36,813 bases of DNA, from the NCBI GenBank assembly GCA_041744575.1, contig JBGTKP010000044.1, positions 1-36,813 on the forward strand, written 5' to 3'. This DNA comes from JTS-RE37 sp041744575. GTDB taxonomy: Bacteria > Bacteroidota > Bacteroidia > Flavobacteriales > Flavobacteriaceae. Below the pieces are notes generated by a model, which did not search any database, was not told where the DNA came from, and saw only the letters and a list, made by a program, of their open reading frames with translations. Position numbers and translations under genes: made by a program. Shown here in pieces: positions 15,146 to 22,447 of the stretch. Each line of letters starts with the position of its first letter. Position 1 is the stretch's first letter.

Positions 15146-15969
15146 AAAAGAACATAGGTATTCTGGGTTGCGGCTGGATGGGATTTCCATTGGCCCTTAA
15201 GTTGCTATCGGAGGCCTATGCCGTTCGCGGCACCACAACTACTGTTTGCAAACTGGATACACTGCGAGGTGCAGGAATTCGACCTTACTATATTGAAGTT
15301 CGGGAAGATGGGATAAAGGGGGAGTCAGAAAAATTTCTTGAGGCCCTCGATTACCTGGTGGTCAATATTCCGCCGGGACTCAGAAGTGACCCGAAAAGCA
15401 ATTATGTGGCAAAGCTGAGGCATCTTAGAACGGCCGTTCAAAGTGCTGGGATCGGCAATCTCATCTTTATAAGTAGTACCTCTGTGTACGGATCGCTCAC
15501 AGGTAATGTTACTGAGGAATGTGAAACGAATCCAACTTCCGTTTCCGGGCAACAACTATTGGAGGCAGAGGAAATGTTCGCCAGGCAGCAGGGGCTGAAT
15601 ACTTCTATCATCCGTTATGGAGGCCTAATAGGTCCGGGACGGCATCCCATTACACATTTGTCGGGCCGGAGGGGGATTAGTGGCGGAAATTCGCCTGTGA
15701 ACCTCATTCATCTGGATGATTGTATCGGGATGGTGCTGTTTCTTCTCAAAGGTGGTTATTGGAATGAGGTATTTAATGGGGTATATCCGCTGCACCCCGC
15801 CAAAAGGGTATACTATCAGGCTGAGGCGGCAAAAAGAGGCCTCTCGCCTCCTGAATATCTCGAAAAATCCGGAGAAATTTATGGCAAATTCATAGAAAGT
15901 AGGAATATTCTTAACAAAAAATATTGCTTTTTAACGTCGATTTCCGATGATTTCACCACCACTTCATAA
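15142..15969 (+). CDS. NAD(P)-binding SDR-family protein (YeeZ-like)
   Basis: 275 aa with a Rossmann nucleotide-binding start, ILGCGWMGFPLALKLL, the GxGWxG form seen in YeeZ-like extended SDRs. ISSTSVYGS at about residue 112-120 supplies the Ser-Tyr region, but the usual YxxxK is not obvious (the Tyr is followed by GSLTG), so classic SDR catalysis is doubtful. The start is TTG at 15142, overlapping the M28 stop by 3 bp; no later ATG keeps the Rossmann strand. Coupling suggests cotranscription with the peptidase, although a functional link is not evident. Confidence 0.8.
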   Translation: MKKNIGILGCGWMGFPLALKLLSEAYAVRGTTTTVCKLDTLRGAGIRPYYIEVREDGIKGESEKFLEALDYLVVNIPPGLRSDPKSNYVAKLRHLRTAVQSAGIGNLIFISSTSVYGSLTGNVTEECETNPTSVSGQQLLEAEEMFARQQGLNTSIIRYGGLIGPGRHPITHLSGRRGISGGNSPVNLIHLDDCIGMVLFLLKGGYWNEVFNGVYPLHPAKRVYYQAEAAKRGLSPPEYLEKSGEIYGKFIESRNILNKKYCFLTSISDDFTTTS

Positions 15970-16073
15970 GCTTTCACAACAAATATATCGACAAATGGTT
16001 AATTTACATCGTTGATTTTCAGCTTTTTATAAAATTGACCTATCTTTACTAAAACCTTAAATCCAGAAATATC

Positions 16074-16448
16074 ATGGAAAAGTCAAGTTTTAGGGGGAGG
16101 GTTTTAACGGATATTGAGAGCCTTATCTCCAGAAGTTGTGCCAAAAGCAAGATGAACCGAAATTTTAAACACTTGCATGAGGTAATTTTAAAAAAGCATT
16201 ATAATGCAGCGGATGTAACCATAGACTATCACCGAAAAAGGATAGAAATGGAAATTGTGATGGATGATACCTGCTTTGATCCACAAGGGGTAAACATGAA
16301 TGTTCCTACATTGCATGTAAATCTCCTGTTTAAGAATCTTTGTGATTTTTTAAAATCATGCCTTGAATCCGACCGCAGAAGCCTTGCATTTTATGCCGGA
16401 CTCGTTCGCCGTTATTCGCAGGCAGAAATTGCACTGACGTCCGTCTGA
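16074..16448 (+). CDS. Hypothetical protein, 124 aa
   Basis: No family recognised. No signal peptide or membrane segment; the product is mixed alpha/beta with a conserved-looking middle (VTIDYHRKRIEMEIVMDDT) and a C-terminal Arg-rich helix (ESDRRSLAFYAGLVRRYSQ). A strong rho-independent terminator lies 30 bp after its stop, so it is probably a monocistronic gene. Confidence 0.7.
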   Translation: MEKSSFRGRVLTDIESLISRSCAKSKMNRNFKHLHEVILKKHYNAADVTIDYHRKRIEMEIVMDDTCFDPQGVNMNVPTLHVNLLFKNLCDFLKSCLESDRRSLAFYAGLVRRYSQAEIALTSV

Positions 16449-16477
16449 AATCGGATTACAACAACCACCATCATAAG

Positions 16478-16511
16478 AGGCCGTCCGGACAAAAAGGACG
16501 GCCTTTTTTTT
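16478..16511 (+). terminator. Rho-independent terminator
   Basis: Perfect 9-bp GC-rich stem AGGCCGTCC (16478-16486) / GGACGGCCT (16496-16504), 9-nt loop, then a run of T. It terminates the 124-aa gene. Confidence 0.92.
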
Positions 16512-16691
16512 GAAGGCCTGTCTTTCTCCCCACAATTTATCCTCTATTCTTATTTCAGGCTCGCTATGCCCTGCTACCGGCAGTACGACATTTATACCCT
16601 ATCACTCCCTATTATTCCTGGACTTCCCAATAAACACTCCAATGAGATCGGCTGAGGCCCCGGTCCGGGAGGCACTTAAATTTGCCGGGGG

Positions 16692-16717
16692 TTGTTCCAA
16701 AAAAAATAGTAATTTTG
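16692..16717 (+). promoter_or_regulatory. Candidate promoter with exact TAnnTTTG box
   Basis: TAATTTTG at 16710-16717 lies 15 bp before the ATG at 16733, so the leader would be under 10 nt. TTG at 16692-16694 is 15 bp upstream, slightly closer than usual. Confidence 0.45.
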
Positions 16718-16732
16718 CCGCACTTAAAAGAT

Positions 16733-17449
16733 ATGACGATGAAACGTATTATCACACTGATACTCATGACGACCGGGCTGCTTACGAATGCCCAGACCCC
16801 TACTGACCTGCAGAAACATTACGAAGCCTTTTACAGGGAAATGAAATTACAGGGCGATCTCAACGGAGTGGTCAATGCCCTGACCCATTTGAACATCATT
16901 GCTCCTTCCACGGAACGCCGGGATACCCTTGGTTATGTCTATGCGAATAACAATCAGCATATGCAGGCGCTGAATACCATTGGTATCGAGAAGAATGAGG
17001 ATGATTCTGACCTTGCGGTTCAGGTAAAGGCCGTTTCATTGAAGGCATTGAACCAGCCCAAACGGGCCCTGGAACAATTTGAAATTCTAAATGGCAGGAA
17101 GCCCAGTGCCTATCTGGCTTATGAACTTGCTGACCTGAAAATACAGACAGGAGATAATGTAGGTGCGGCCAAGGATATAGCATATGGCGTTGAAAATGCC
17201 AAGGATGATATGAAATATGCTTTCTATGAAAGACAGCAGCCTTATGAAGTTTCTTTAAAGGCGGCCTTTCTGCACCTGAAAGGCCTTGTTCAATACAATA
17301 TGGACAAGACCAAAATTGATGCTGCGATTGCGGATATTGATGCCGCTCTGAAGATGGATCCCAGTTTTAACCTGGCGAGCCTGAGCAAGCAGGCGCTTGA
17401 GTCGAGAAAAGCACAGCCTGCCGAATCCGATGAAACGAAAAACAAGTAG
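16733..17449 (+). CDS. Secreted TPR-like protein, 238 aa
   Basis: The frame opens at 16682, but the ATG at 16733 gives a proper signal peptide (MTMKRIITLILMTTGLLTNAQ) and lies just after the -7 box. The mature part is helical with TPR-like periodicity (LGYVYANNNQHMQALNTI; AVSLKALNQPKRALEQFEIL; LAYELADLKIQTGDNVGAA; DAALKMDPSFNLASLSKQAL). TPR proteins mediate protein contacts; no partner is suggested by neighbours. A ~350-bp non-coding stretch follows. Confidence 0.8.
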   Translation: MTMKRIITLILMTTGLLTNAQTPTDLQKHYEAFYREMKLQGDLNGVVNALTHLNIIAPSTERRDTLGYVYANNNQHMQALNTIGIEKNEDDSDLAVQVKAVSLKALNQPKRALEQFEILNGRKPSAYLAYELADLKIQTGDNVGAAKDIAYGVENAKDDMKYAFYERQQPYEVSLKAAFLHLKGLVQYNMDKTKIDAAIADIDAALKMDPSFNLASLSKQALESRKAQPAESDETKNK

Positions 17450-17806
17450 TTTGCCCGGGATGTCTCGGTAATTCATTTCTCTGAGCACCCTGGCAGGATG
17501 TCATTTATCCAAGTGACTATTACGATCCCCCTCCGAATTGGCAGGGAGGGGCCAAGGCCTTACCGAGTATTCTTCAATGTGACGGTGACGGTTGAGCTAT
17601 GAACAGTTCGGGAGCAAACTGGCGTTTGCTTTTCGCCTTGCACATAGCGAAATCTTATTGTTTTATTTATTTCTTTGTCGCGCTAAAAGGCAAAATCCAT
17701 AAGATTTTGCGGACCTGCCTGCCGGCAGGCAGGCTTCATAAAAATATGCAACCCCAGCGATCAAACACTAAGCCCGTATTGTTATAGGTTGTATTGCAAC
17801 TGTTTT
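17450..17806. other. Non-coding stretch with hairpin and palindrome
   Basis: No credible gene. It contains a G/C hairpin without a T-run (CCCCTCC 17528-17534 with GGAGGGG 17545-17551) and the palindrome described separately. A 62-codon frame at 17599-17787 crosses the palindrome and has no coding features. Confidence 0.6.
17714..17733. repeat. Perfect 20-bp palindrome CCTGCCTGCC/GGCAGGCAGG
   Basis: Exact self-complementary sequence. From memory, palindromes with this GCCTGCCGGCAGGC core are dispersed in many Bacteroidota genomes and often appear as LPAGRQ in spurious ORFs. Only one copy is in this window, so repetition cannot be shown here. Confidence 0.7.
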
Positions 17807-18199
17807 TTAGTTTATGCTCAGATTGACAGTAATAAATTCAGTAGGACTTGACCTGAAGTTTAGCTCATAATCACCAGCACTTTCAGGGAAAAACTGATAG
17901 TTAATTTTTCGAGCTGGAATGTCCTGGGTACAGATACAACCTTCATATTTGGCTTCTATTGTGATATTTAGAACATTATTTTCCTGATTTTCAATAAATT
18001 CTCCAAACTCGCCACATCCATCAATTACTATAAAATCCAGGTCAATATCAATCGTTTCGTTAACCATTCCGGACGTTGGGGAGTTTACAGAGGTAACATA
18101 TCCGATTCCAGTAGAAATGCACTTATCTTCTCCATCATCATCATTACAGCTATTGAATAATCCGAAAATTATCAGAATTGCCATTAATTTCTGCCACAT
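17807..18199 (-). CDS. Hypothetical lipoprotein, 130 aa
   Basis: Type II signal peptide MWQKLMAILIIFGLFNSC with lipobox LFNSC (Cys18), followed by NDDDGED, the acidic stretch common after the lipid Cys in Bacteroidota surface lipoproteins. The mature part is small and beta-rich with Cys residues (DGCGEFGEF, YEGCICTQD) that may form disulphides. No family recognised. The gene is more AT-rich than its neighbours. Confidence 0.75.
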   Translation of the reverse strand: MWQKLMAILIIFGLFNSCNDDDGEDKCISTGIGYVTSVNSPTSGMVNETIDIDLDFIVIDGCGEFGEFIENQENNVLNITIEAKYEGCICTQDIPARKINYQFFPESAGDYELNFRSSPTEFITVNLSIN

Positions 18200-18283
18200 T
18201 ATTTTAAGTATTTTTAATAAGAATCCGAACTTGTAAAAAGGTTGAATTTAAATAGTTGCCAACAACCATGTAAAATGAATACC

Positions 18284-18778
18284 TTAATCTTCCAGGATAA
18301 GATTGGTGTCGAGGGTATTGTTTACAATGACATTAAACTGCTTTCTCATGGCGTTATAGGCGACCACCATCTCCTTTGCCGGGGTAAGCGCCTCCGACCG
18401 GTCATCCAGCGCAGCTTTTAATTTAAGCAGGTACGTTTTAAAAACCTTCTGGCGGCTCCTTATTTGAGGGACGTCAAACGGTTCAGGGTAAACGGACGCC
18501 TCCAGGGCATTTTGTTTCTGTATCAATTCCTCAACCACAAGAATCAGGTCTTCCTTGTTCTCTGACTCATAAACCCTTTCTATTTCAGACTCAAGGGCCC
18601 TGTATTCAGGCCACGCATTCAGATATTCCATGGCCTTGGGATCTGTTTCGACCACCTTTTCAAGACTGCTCAGACTCAGATTCTCATTCCGCGAAGTTTC
18701 ATCAGTGGCCCCTGCAGGTTGCTCCTGACAGGACAGAAAAAATAGGACGGCAGCGGCGGCGAGGACTATTTTACGCAT
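18284..18778 (-). CDS. Hypothetical lipoprotein, 164 aa
   Basis: The ATG at 18778 begins a lipoprotein signal (MRKIVLAAAAVLFFLSC; Cys17). The frame extends to 18793 but that adds an unneeded MYLRP. The mature part is a charged helical protein with no recognised domain (KAMEYLNAWPEYRALESEI; LILVVEELIQKQNALE; VAYNAMRKQFNVIVNN). It is divergent from the threonine dehydrogenase gene with a short shared upstream region. Confidence 0.75.
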   Translation of the reverse strand: MRKIVLAAAAVLFFLSCQEQPAGATDETSRNENLSLSSLEKVVETDPKAMEYLNAWPEYRALESEIERVYESENKEDLILVVEELIQKQNALEASVYPEPFDVPQIRSRQKVFKTYLLKLKAALDDRSEALTPAKEMVVAYNAMRKQFNVIVNNTLDTNLILED

Positions 18779-18807
18779 AGGACGAAGGTACAAATTTTAA
18801 TAAAGGC

Positions 18808-18837
18808 TATCTTTGTGACCGAATTCAAATAAGGAGG
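18808..18837 (+). promoter_or_regulatory. -7 box and strong Shine-Dalgarno for threonine dehydrogenase
   Basis: TATCTTTG at 18808-18815 matches TAnnTTTG; no clear -33 TTG. AAGGAGG at 18831-18837 is 5 bp before the ATG at 18843, an unusually complete Shine-Dalgarno for a Bacteroidota gene. Confidence 0.55.
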
Positions 18838-18842
18838 ATTGC

Positions 18843-19787
18843 ATGCAGAAAACCATTCTCATTCTGGGTGCCTGCGGGCAAATTGGCACTGAACTCACGA
18901 TGGCACTTCGGGAGAAGCTGGGGAGCCAGAAAGTAATAGCCAGTGACATCCGCCAGGGCACAGACCACCTGATGGCAGCCGGACCCTTCGAATTGCTTGA
19001 CGCCACAAATTACCAGGCTATTGAGGATGTCGTCATGCATTACGAAATTGAAGAAGTATATCTAATGGCAGCGATGCTGAGTGCCACCGCGGAAAAATTT
19101 CCCGAACGGGCATGGACCCTCAACATGAATTCACTTTTCAATGTGCTCAACCTGGCCAAAGAACGAAAAATTGCAAAGGTCTTCTGGCCCTCAAGTATTG
19201 CTGTATTCGGGGCAAATACACCTAAACAGCATACCCCTCAGCATGCGATCATGGAACCGAGCACGGTCTATGGGATTAGCAAACAATCCGGAGAGCGGTG
19301 GTGTTCTTACTACTACCATAAATTCGGGGTGGATGTTCGGAGTGTGCGCTACCCGGGTCTCATCAGTTGGAAAACACTTCCCGGAGGGGGCACCACAGAC
19401 TATGCCGTGGAAATTTATGAAAAAGCCCTTGCTGAAGGAAAATATACCTGCTTCCTTAAAGAGGATACCAAATTGCCCATGATGTTTATGGAAGATGCCA
19501 TCCGCGCGACTATCCGGGTCATGCAATGCGAGCCGAACCAGATTAAGATCAGGTCGTCCTATAATCTTGCTGCTATGAGTTTCAGTCCTCTGGAAATTGC
19601 GGCCAGCATCAGGGAGCGCCTGCCGGAGTTCCAGCTGGACTGTATCCCCGATTTCAGGCAATCCATAGCGGATACCTGGCCTGAAAGTATTGATGACACG
19701 GAAGCCAGAAATGATTGGGGCTGGAAGCACGAATATGATCTTTCTGCCACGACAGATGAGATGTTGCAGAACATCAGGACCAGTTAG
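18843..19787 (+). CDS. tdh: NAD-dependent L-threonine 3-dehydrogenase (short-chain type)
   Basis: Oxidises L-threonine to 2-amino-3-ketobutyrate, the first step of threonine breakdown to glycine and acetyl-CoA. The 314-aa protein is an extended SDR: GACGQIG nucleotide loop (residues 8-14), the SSIAVFG strand, YGISK catalytic Tyr/Lys (about 142-146), and SVRYPGLISW followed by PGGGTTDYAVEIY, which is the signature distinguishing bacterial threonine dehydrogenases from UDP-sugar epimerases. Length is normal. No kbl (2-amino-3-ketobutyrate ligase) is present in the window. It is convergent with the VOC gene, overlapping by 4 bp. Confidence 0.88.
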   Translation: MQKTILILGACGQIGTELTMALREKLGSQKVIASDIRQGTDHLMAAGPFELLDATNYQAIEDVVMHYEIEEVYLMAAMLSATAEKFPERAWTLNMNSLFNVLNLAKERKIAKVFWPSSIAVFGANTPKQHTPQHAIMEPSTVYGISKQSGERWCSYYYHKFGVDVRSVRYPGLISWKTLPGGGTTDYAVEIYEKALAEGKYTCFLKEDTKLPMMFMEDAIRATIRVMQCEPNQIKIRSSYNLAAMSFSPLEIAASIRERLPEFQLDCIPDFRQSIADTWPESIDDTEARNDWGWKHEYDLSATTDEMLQNIRTS

Positions 19788-20197
19788 GAAAAAATGTCCT
19801 TCGGGATTTTAAAAGTTTTAAATTCCAAAGTGTGGCCGTTCGGGTCGCGAATAAAAAAAGAAGTGTGTTCCCCTTTTTTGTCTTTCAGGAAAGTGGCTTC
19901 TCTGGTCATGTCATATTCGGATTCATTCAGGCGGTTGTAGAGTGAATCCCATGTTGAACGGTCAATAATGACCCCGAAATGGAAAGCAGGCAGGACGGTT
20001 TCCTCGAACTTATAAGATTTAAAATCAAACTTAAATTCCCCGCACCTGGTAAAAGTGATCTGGTTGCCAAACAAATCCACATCGATCCATCTTGAAGAAT
20101 TCCTGCCGATTCTGGCGCCGATAACCTCTGTATAAAATTCTTTGGTCTTAAGGACACTCGTGCAGGGAAGGGACATGTGAAATCGGGATGGCATCAT
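19784..20197 (-). CDS. VOC-family (glyoxalase/dioxygenase fold) protein
   Basis: 137 aa with two beta-alpha-beta-beta-beta halves: HMSLPCTSVLKTKEFYTEVIG at the start and SFFIRDPNGHTLEFKTF at the end. The Glu of HTLEFK and the His near FHMSLP could bind a metal, as in the VOC superfamily. The DPNGHxLE motif is typical. The substrate is unknown. It is the last gene of the polyamine operon by orientation, 27 bp after the acidic protein; whether it belongs functionally is unclear. Confidence 0.82.
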   Translation of the reverse strand: MMPSRFHMSLPCTSVLKTKEFYTEVIGARIGRNSSRWIDVDLFGNQITFTRCGEFKFDFKSYKFEETVLPAFHFGVIIDRSTWDSLYNRLNESEYDMTREATFLKDKKGEHTSFFIRDPNGHTLEFKTFKIPKDIFS

Positions 20198-20224
20198 TCT
20201 TTTATATAAAATTATTATACAGGA

Positions 20225-20542
20225 TTAATCCTCTTCCTGCTCTTCTTCCGCCTCAGGCATGGCATCGGGATCAACCACCGCTTCCGGATCATCATCTGCA
20301 AAATCCTCATAGTCATCCTCGTCATAATTCTCCATGGTCTTCACAAGTTTGGCACTGATCTTAACAAGGTATTTGGTATCCTCCGTGGTTACCTCCACTG
20401 CTTCCACGCGCTCCCCGTGAAGGTTTTTAAATGTAATGATGTGATCCTGATCATAACCATCGGGATACTTTTCCACCAACAGCTTGAGCACCTCCGGGGT
20501 CAGTTTCTTAAAATCTACTATGACTCTTCGCAAATTGTCCAT
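20225..20542 (-). CDS. Small acidic protein, 105 aa, in the polyamine operon
   Basis: The first 70 residues form a compact domain (VDFKKLTPEVLKLLVEKYPDGYDQDHIITFKN starts it). The last 35 residues are almost all Asp/Glu (ENYDEDDYEDFADDDPEAV through EEEQEED). I do not recognise a named family, though similar proteins are, from memory, common beside the decarboxylase operon in flavobacteria. It starts 2 bp after the deoxyhypusine-synthase-like gene, so the two are tightly coupled. The acidic tail could interact with polycationic polyamines or a basic partner; that is speculation. Confidence 0.75.
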   Translation of the reverse strand: MDNLRRVIVDFKKLTPEVLKLLVEKYPDGYDQDHIITFKNLHGERVEAVEVTTEDTKYLVKISAKLVKTMENYDEDDYEDFADDDPEAVVDPDAMPEAEEEQEED

Positions 20543-20544
20543 AA

Positions 20545-21516
20545 TTACATGTCTAAAAGGTAAGCAAAAATTAATGGCGCAACAATAGTGGCATCACTTT
20601 CAATAATAAACTTAGGGGTATCAATTCCAAGTTTTCCCCAGGTGATCTTTTCGTTGGGCACTGCTCCGGAATAGGAACCATAACTGGTCGTACTGTCACT
20701 GATCTGACAAAAATAACTCCAGAAAGGGGTATCCGTACGTTCCATATCCTGATAGAGCATCGGAACTACGCAAATCGGGAAATCTCCGGCTATTCCTCCG
20801 CCTATCTGAAAAAACCCAATCCCTTTCTCCGATTTCGCTGTATACCATTCAGCCAGAAAGGTCATGTATTCAATTCCGGATTTCATGGTACTCGCCTTAA
20901 GTTCCCCTTTCAGGACGTATGAGGCAAAGATATTCCCCATGGTGCTGTCCTCCCACCCCGGGCAGATGATGGGCAGGTTCTTAGCCGCGGCCGCATACAT
21001 CCAGGAATCCTTAAGGTCAATTTCATAATCATCTTCGAGTACCCCGGACAGGAGCATCTTATACATGAATTCATGGGGAAAATATCGCTCTCCCTTCTCT
21101 TCTGCCTCCTTCCAGATGTTATAAATATGCTTTTGAAGCCTTCTGAACGCTTCTTCCTCAGGAATGCAGGTATCCGTAACCCGATTCAGTCCCTTCTCCA
21201 GAAGATCCCATTCATCCTGCGGGGTCAAATCCCTGTAGTTGGGGACACGCTTGTAATGGGAATGTGCCACCAGGTTCATGATGTCCTCTTCCAGGTTGGC
21301 CCCGGTACAGGATATGATATGAACTTTCTCATGGCGGATCACTTCAGCAAAGATCTTCCCCAACTCGGCCGTACTCATGGCACCGGCAAGGGAGACCAGC
21401 ATCCGTGACCCGTTTTCCAGTTGCTGTTCATAGCCTTTCGCGGCATCAACAAGGGCTGCGGCGTTAAAGTGGAGGTAATATTTTTCTATAAAATTGGAAA
21501 TAGGTCCTTTAGTCAT
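20545..21516 (-). CDS. Deoxyhypusine-synthase-like protein, candidate homospermidine synthase
   Basis: 323 aa. The frame is open to 21651, but MTKGPISNFIEKYY at 21516 is the family-like start; it overlaps the agmatinase-like gene by 8 bp. Deoxyhypusine-synthase features: NAD-binding SLAGAMSTAELG (42-53) and SCTGANLEED (69-78), FFQIGGGIAGDFP (235-247), and the catalytic Lys in ITWGK (K295), matching the SWGK lysine of eukaryotic enzymes. Bacteria have no eIF5A. Bacterial homologues (SpeY type) are known to make sym-homospermidine from polyamine substrates, which fits the decarboxylase/agmatinase neighbours. The exact substrate pair in this organism is inferred, not visible. Confidence 0.88.
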   Translation of the reverse strand: MTKGPISNFIEKYYLHFNAAALVDAAKGYEQQLENGSRMLVSLAGAMSTAELGKIFAEVIRHEKVHIISCTGANLEEDIMNLVAHSHYKRVPNYRDLTPQDEWDLLEKGLNRVTDTCIPEEEAFRRLQKHIYNIWKEAEEKGERYFPHEFMYKMLLSGVLEDDYEIDLKDSWMYAAAAKNLPIICPGWEDSTMGNIFASYVLKGELKASTMKSGIEYMTFLAEWYTAKSEKGIGFFQIGGGIAGDFPICVVPMLYQDMERTDTPFWSYFCQISDSTTSYGSYSGAVPNEKITWGKLGIDTPKFIIESDATIVAPLIFAYLLDM

Positions 21517-22447
21517 CGTCCTCAAATTTCCCGGTAATACCGCTTCCGGATTTATATTCTTTGTCATACGTGTTATCATAATCATCATCCACCATCTCTC
21601 CCGCAAATTTGTAACTGAGCATTTTATAAAACATCCGGGCAGCAACCACATCGGCTGATTTTTGATGGGGATCCGGGCAAAGCCCGGTTAAATCAAAACC
21701 AACCACATTCTTTTCCTCAAAAACCTGTTTCAGAAAATCGAGGGTTTCATACCAAAACAAGCCTCCTGGTTCCGGAGTAACCGCCGACGGCATGATGGAA
21801 AGGTCAAGGGCACTTACGTCCAGGCTTATAAAGACATTGCTTGTGAGCAAATCCAGGACCTTGTCTGTCCAGAATTCATCATTCACCATATCGTGGGCAA
21901 AAAAGATCTTATCCGCATCCGTAAAGGTCATTTCAATGGCATCCATACTCCGGATGCCCACCTGGATCAGGTTGGTTGTCTGGCTTGCCTCATGAAGTGC
22001 ACAGGCATGATTGAGTGCATTGCCATTGACCGACTGTCGGAGGTTGGCATGAGCATCCAGATGCAGTACCGACAAGTTGTCAAAACATTCATTAAAGGCA
22101 CGGATGCTTCCAATGGAGAGCGTATGTTCGCCCCCGATAAGGGCTACAAATTTATTCCTTTTAATGTATTCCTTGCTAATCTTGTGTACTTCTTTTACAA
22201 CAGCATCTGCAGTCTTCTCCCGAATAGCCTCGGCCAGATATACCCCTTGTTCGTAAACCTGGGTATTGGTTTCTATATCAAATAATTCCATGTTTTCCGA
22301 AGCCTTTAAAAAAGCTTCAGGTCCTTTGTCAGCGCCATTGATCCACCCGCCGGTACCCTCAAAGGGTACAGGGATCAAAACTATCTTGGCTTTCTCCAAT
22401 TGTGCGAATTTGTCCGGGATCCCGGCGTAATTCTTCGTTGTTTCCAT
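21509..22447 (-). CDS. speB: Agmatinase-like ureohydrolase with altered metal site
   Basis: The arginase/agmatinase family hydrolyses agmatine to putrescine and urea using two Mn ions. The 312-aa protein has the family frame: GGEH (H108), LDAHANLR (D131, H133), NHACALHE, SLDVSALD (D210), TPEPGG. However, the third residue of DAHxD is Asn135 rather than Asp, and the DxD pair near 210 reads D-V-S, with Ser212 replacing the second Asp. Two of six metal ligands are therefore lost, and the usual DP after it is DL. The protein may be weakly active or inactive. An acidic 25-residue tail (DDDYDNTYDKEY) is extra. It overlaps the decarboxylase by 89 bp and the next gene by 8 bp. Confidence 0.85.
   Translation of the reverse strand: METTKNYAGIPDKFAQLEKAKIVLIPVPFEGTGGWINGADKGPEAFLKASENMELFDIETNTQVYEQGVYLAEAIREKTADAVVKEVHKISKEYIKRNKFVALIGGEHTLSIGSIRAFNECFDNLSVLHLDAHANLRQSVNGNALNHACALHEASQTTNLIQVGIRSMDAIEMTFTDADKIFFAHDMVNDEFWTDKVLDLLTSNVFISLDVSALDLSIMPSAVTPEPGGLFWYETLDFLKQVFEEKNVVGFDLTGLCPDPHQKSADVVAARMFYKMLSYKFAGEMVDDDYDNTYDKEYKSGSGITGKFEDDD

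Noticed and set aside
16510..16806. 98-codon plus-strand frame
   Set aside because: Starts right at a terminator T-run, overlaps the signal-peptide gene in another frame, and has no protein-like pattern.
17599..17787. 62-codon frame across the palindrome
   Set aside because: Contains the LPAGR signature produced by translating the repeat, and has no coding features on either side.
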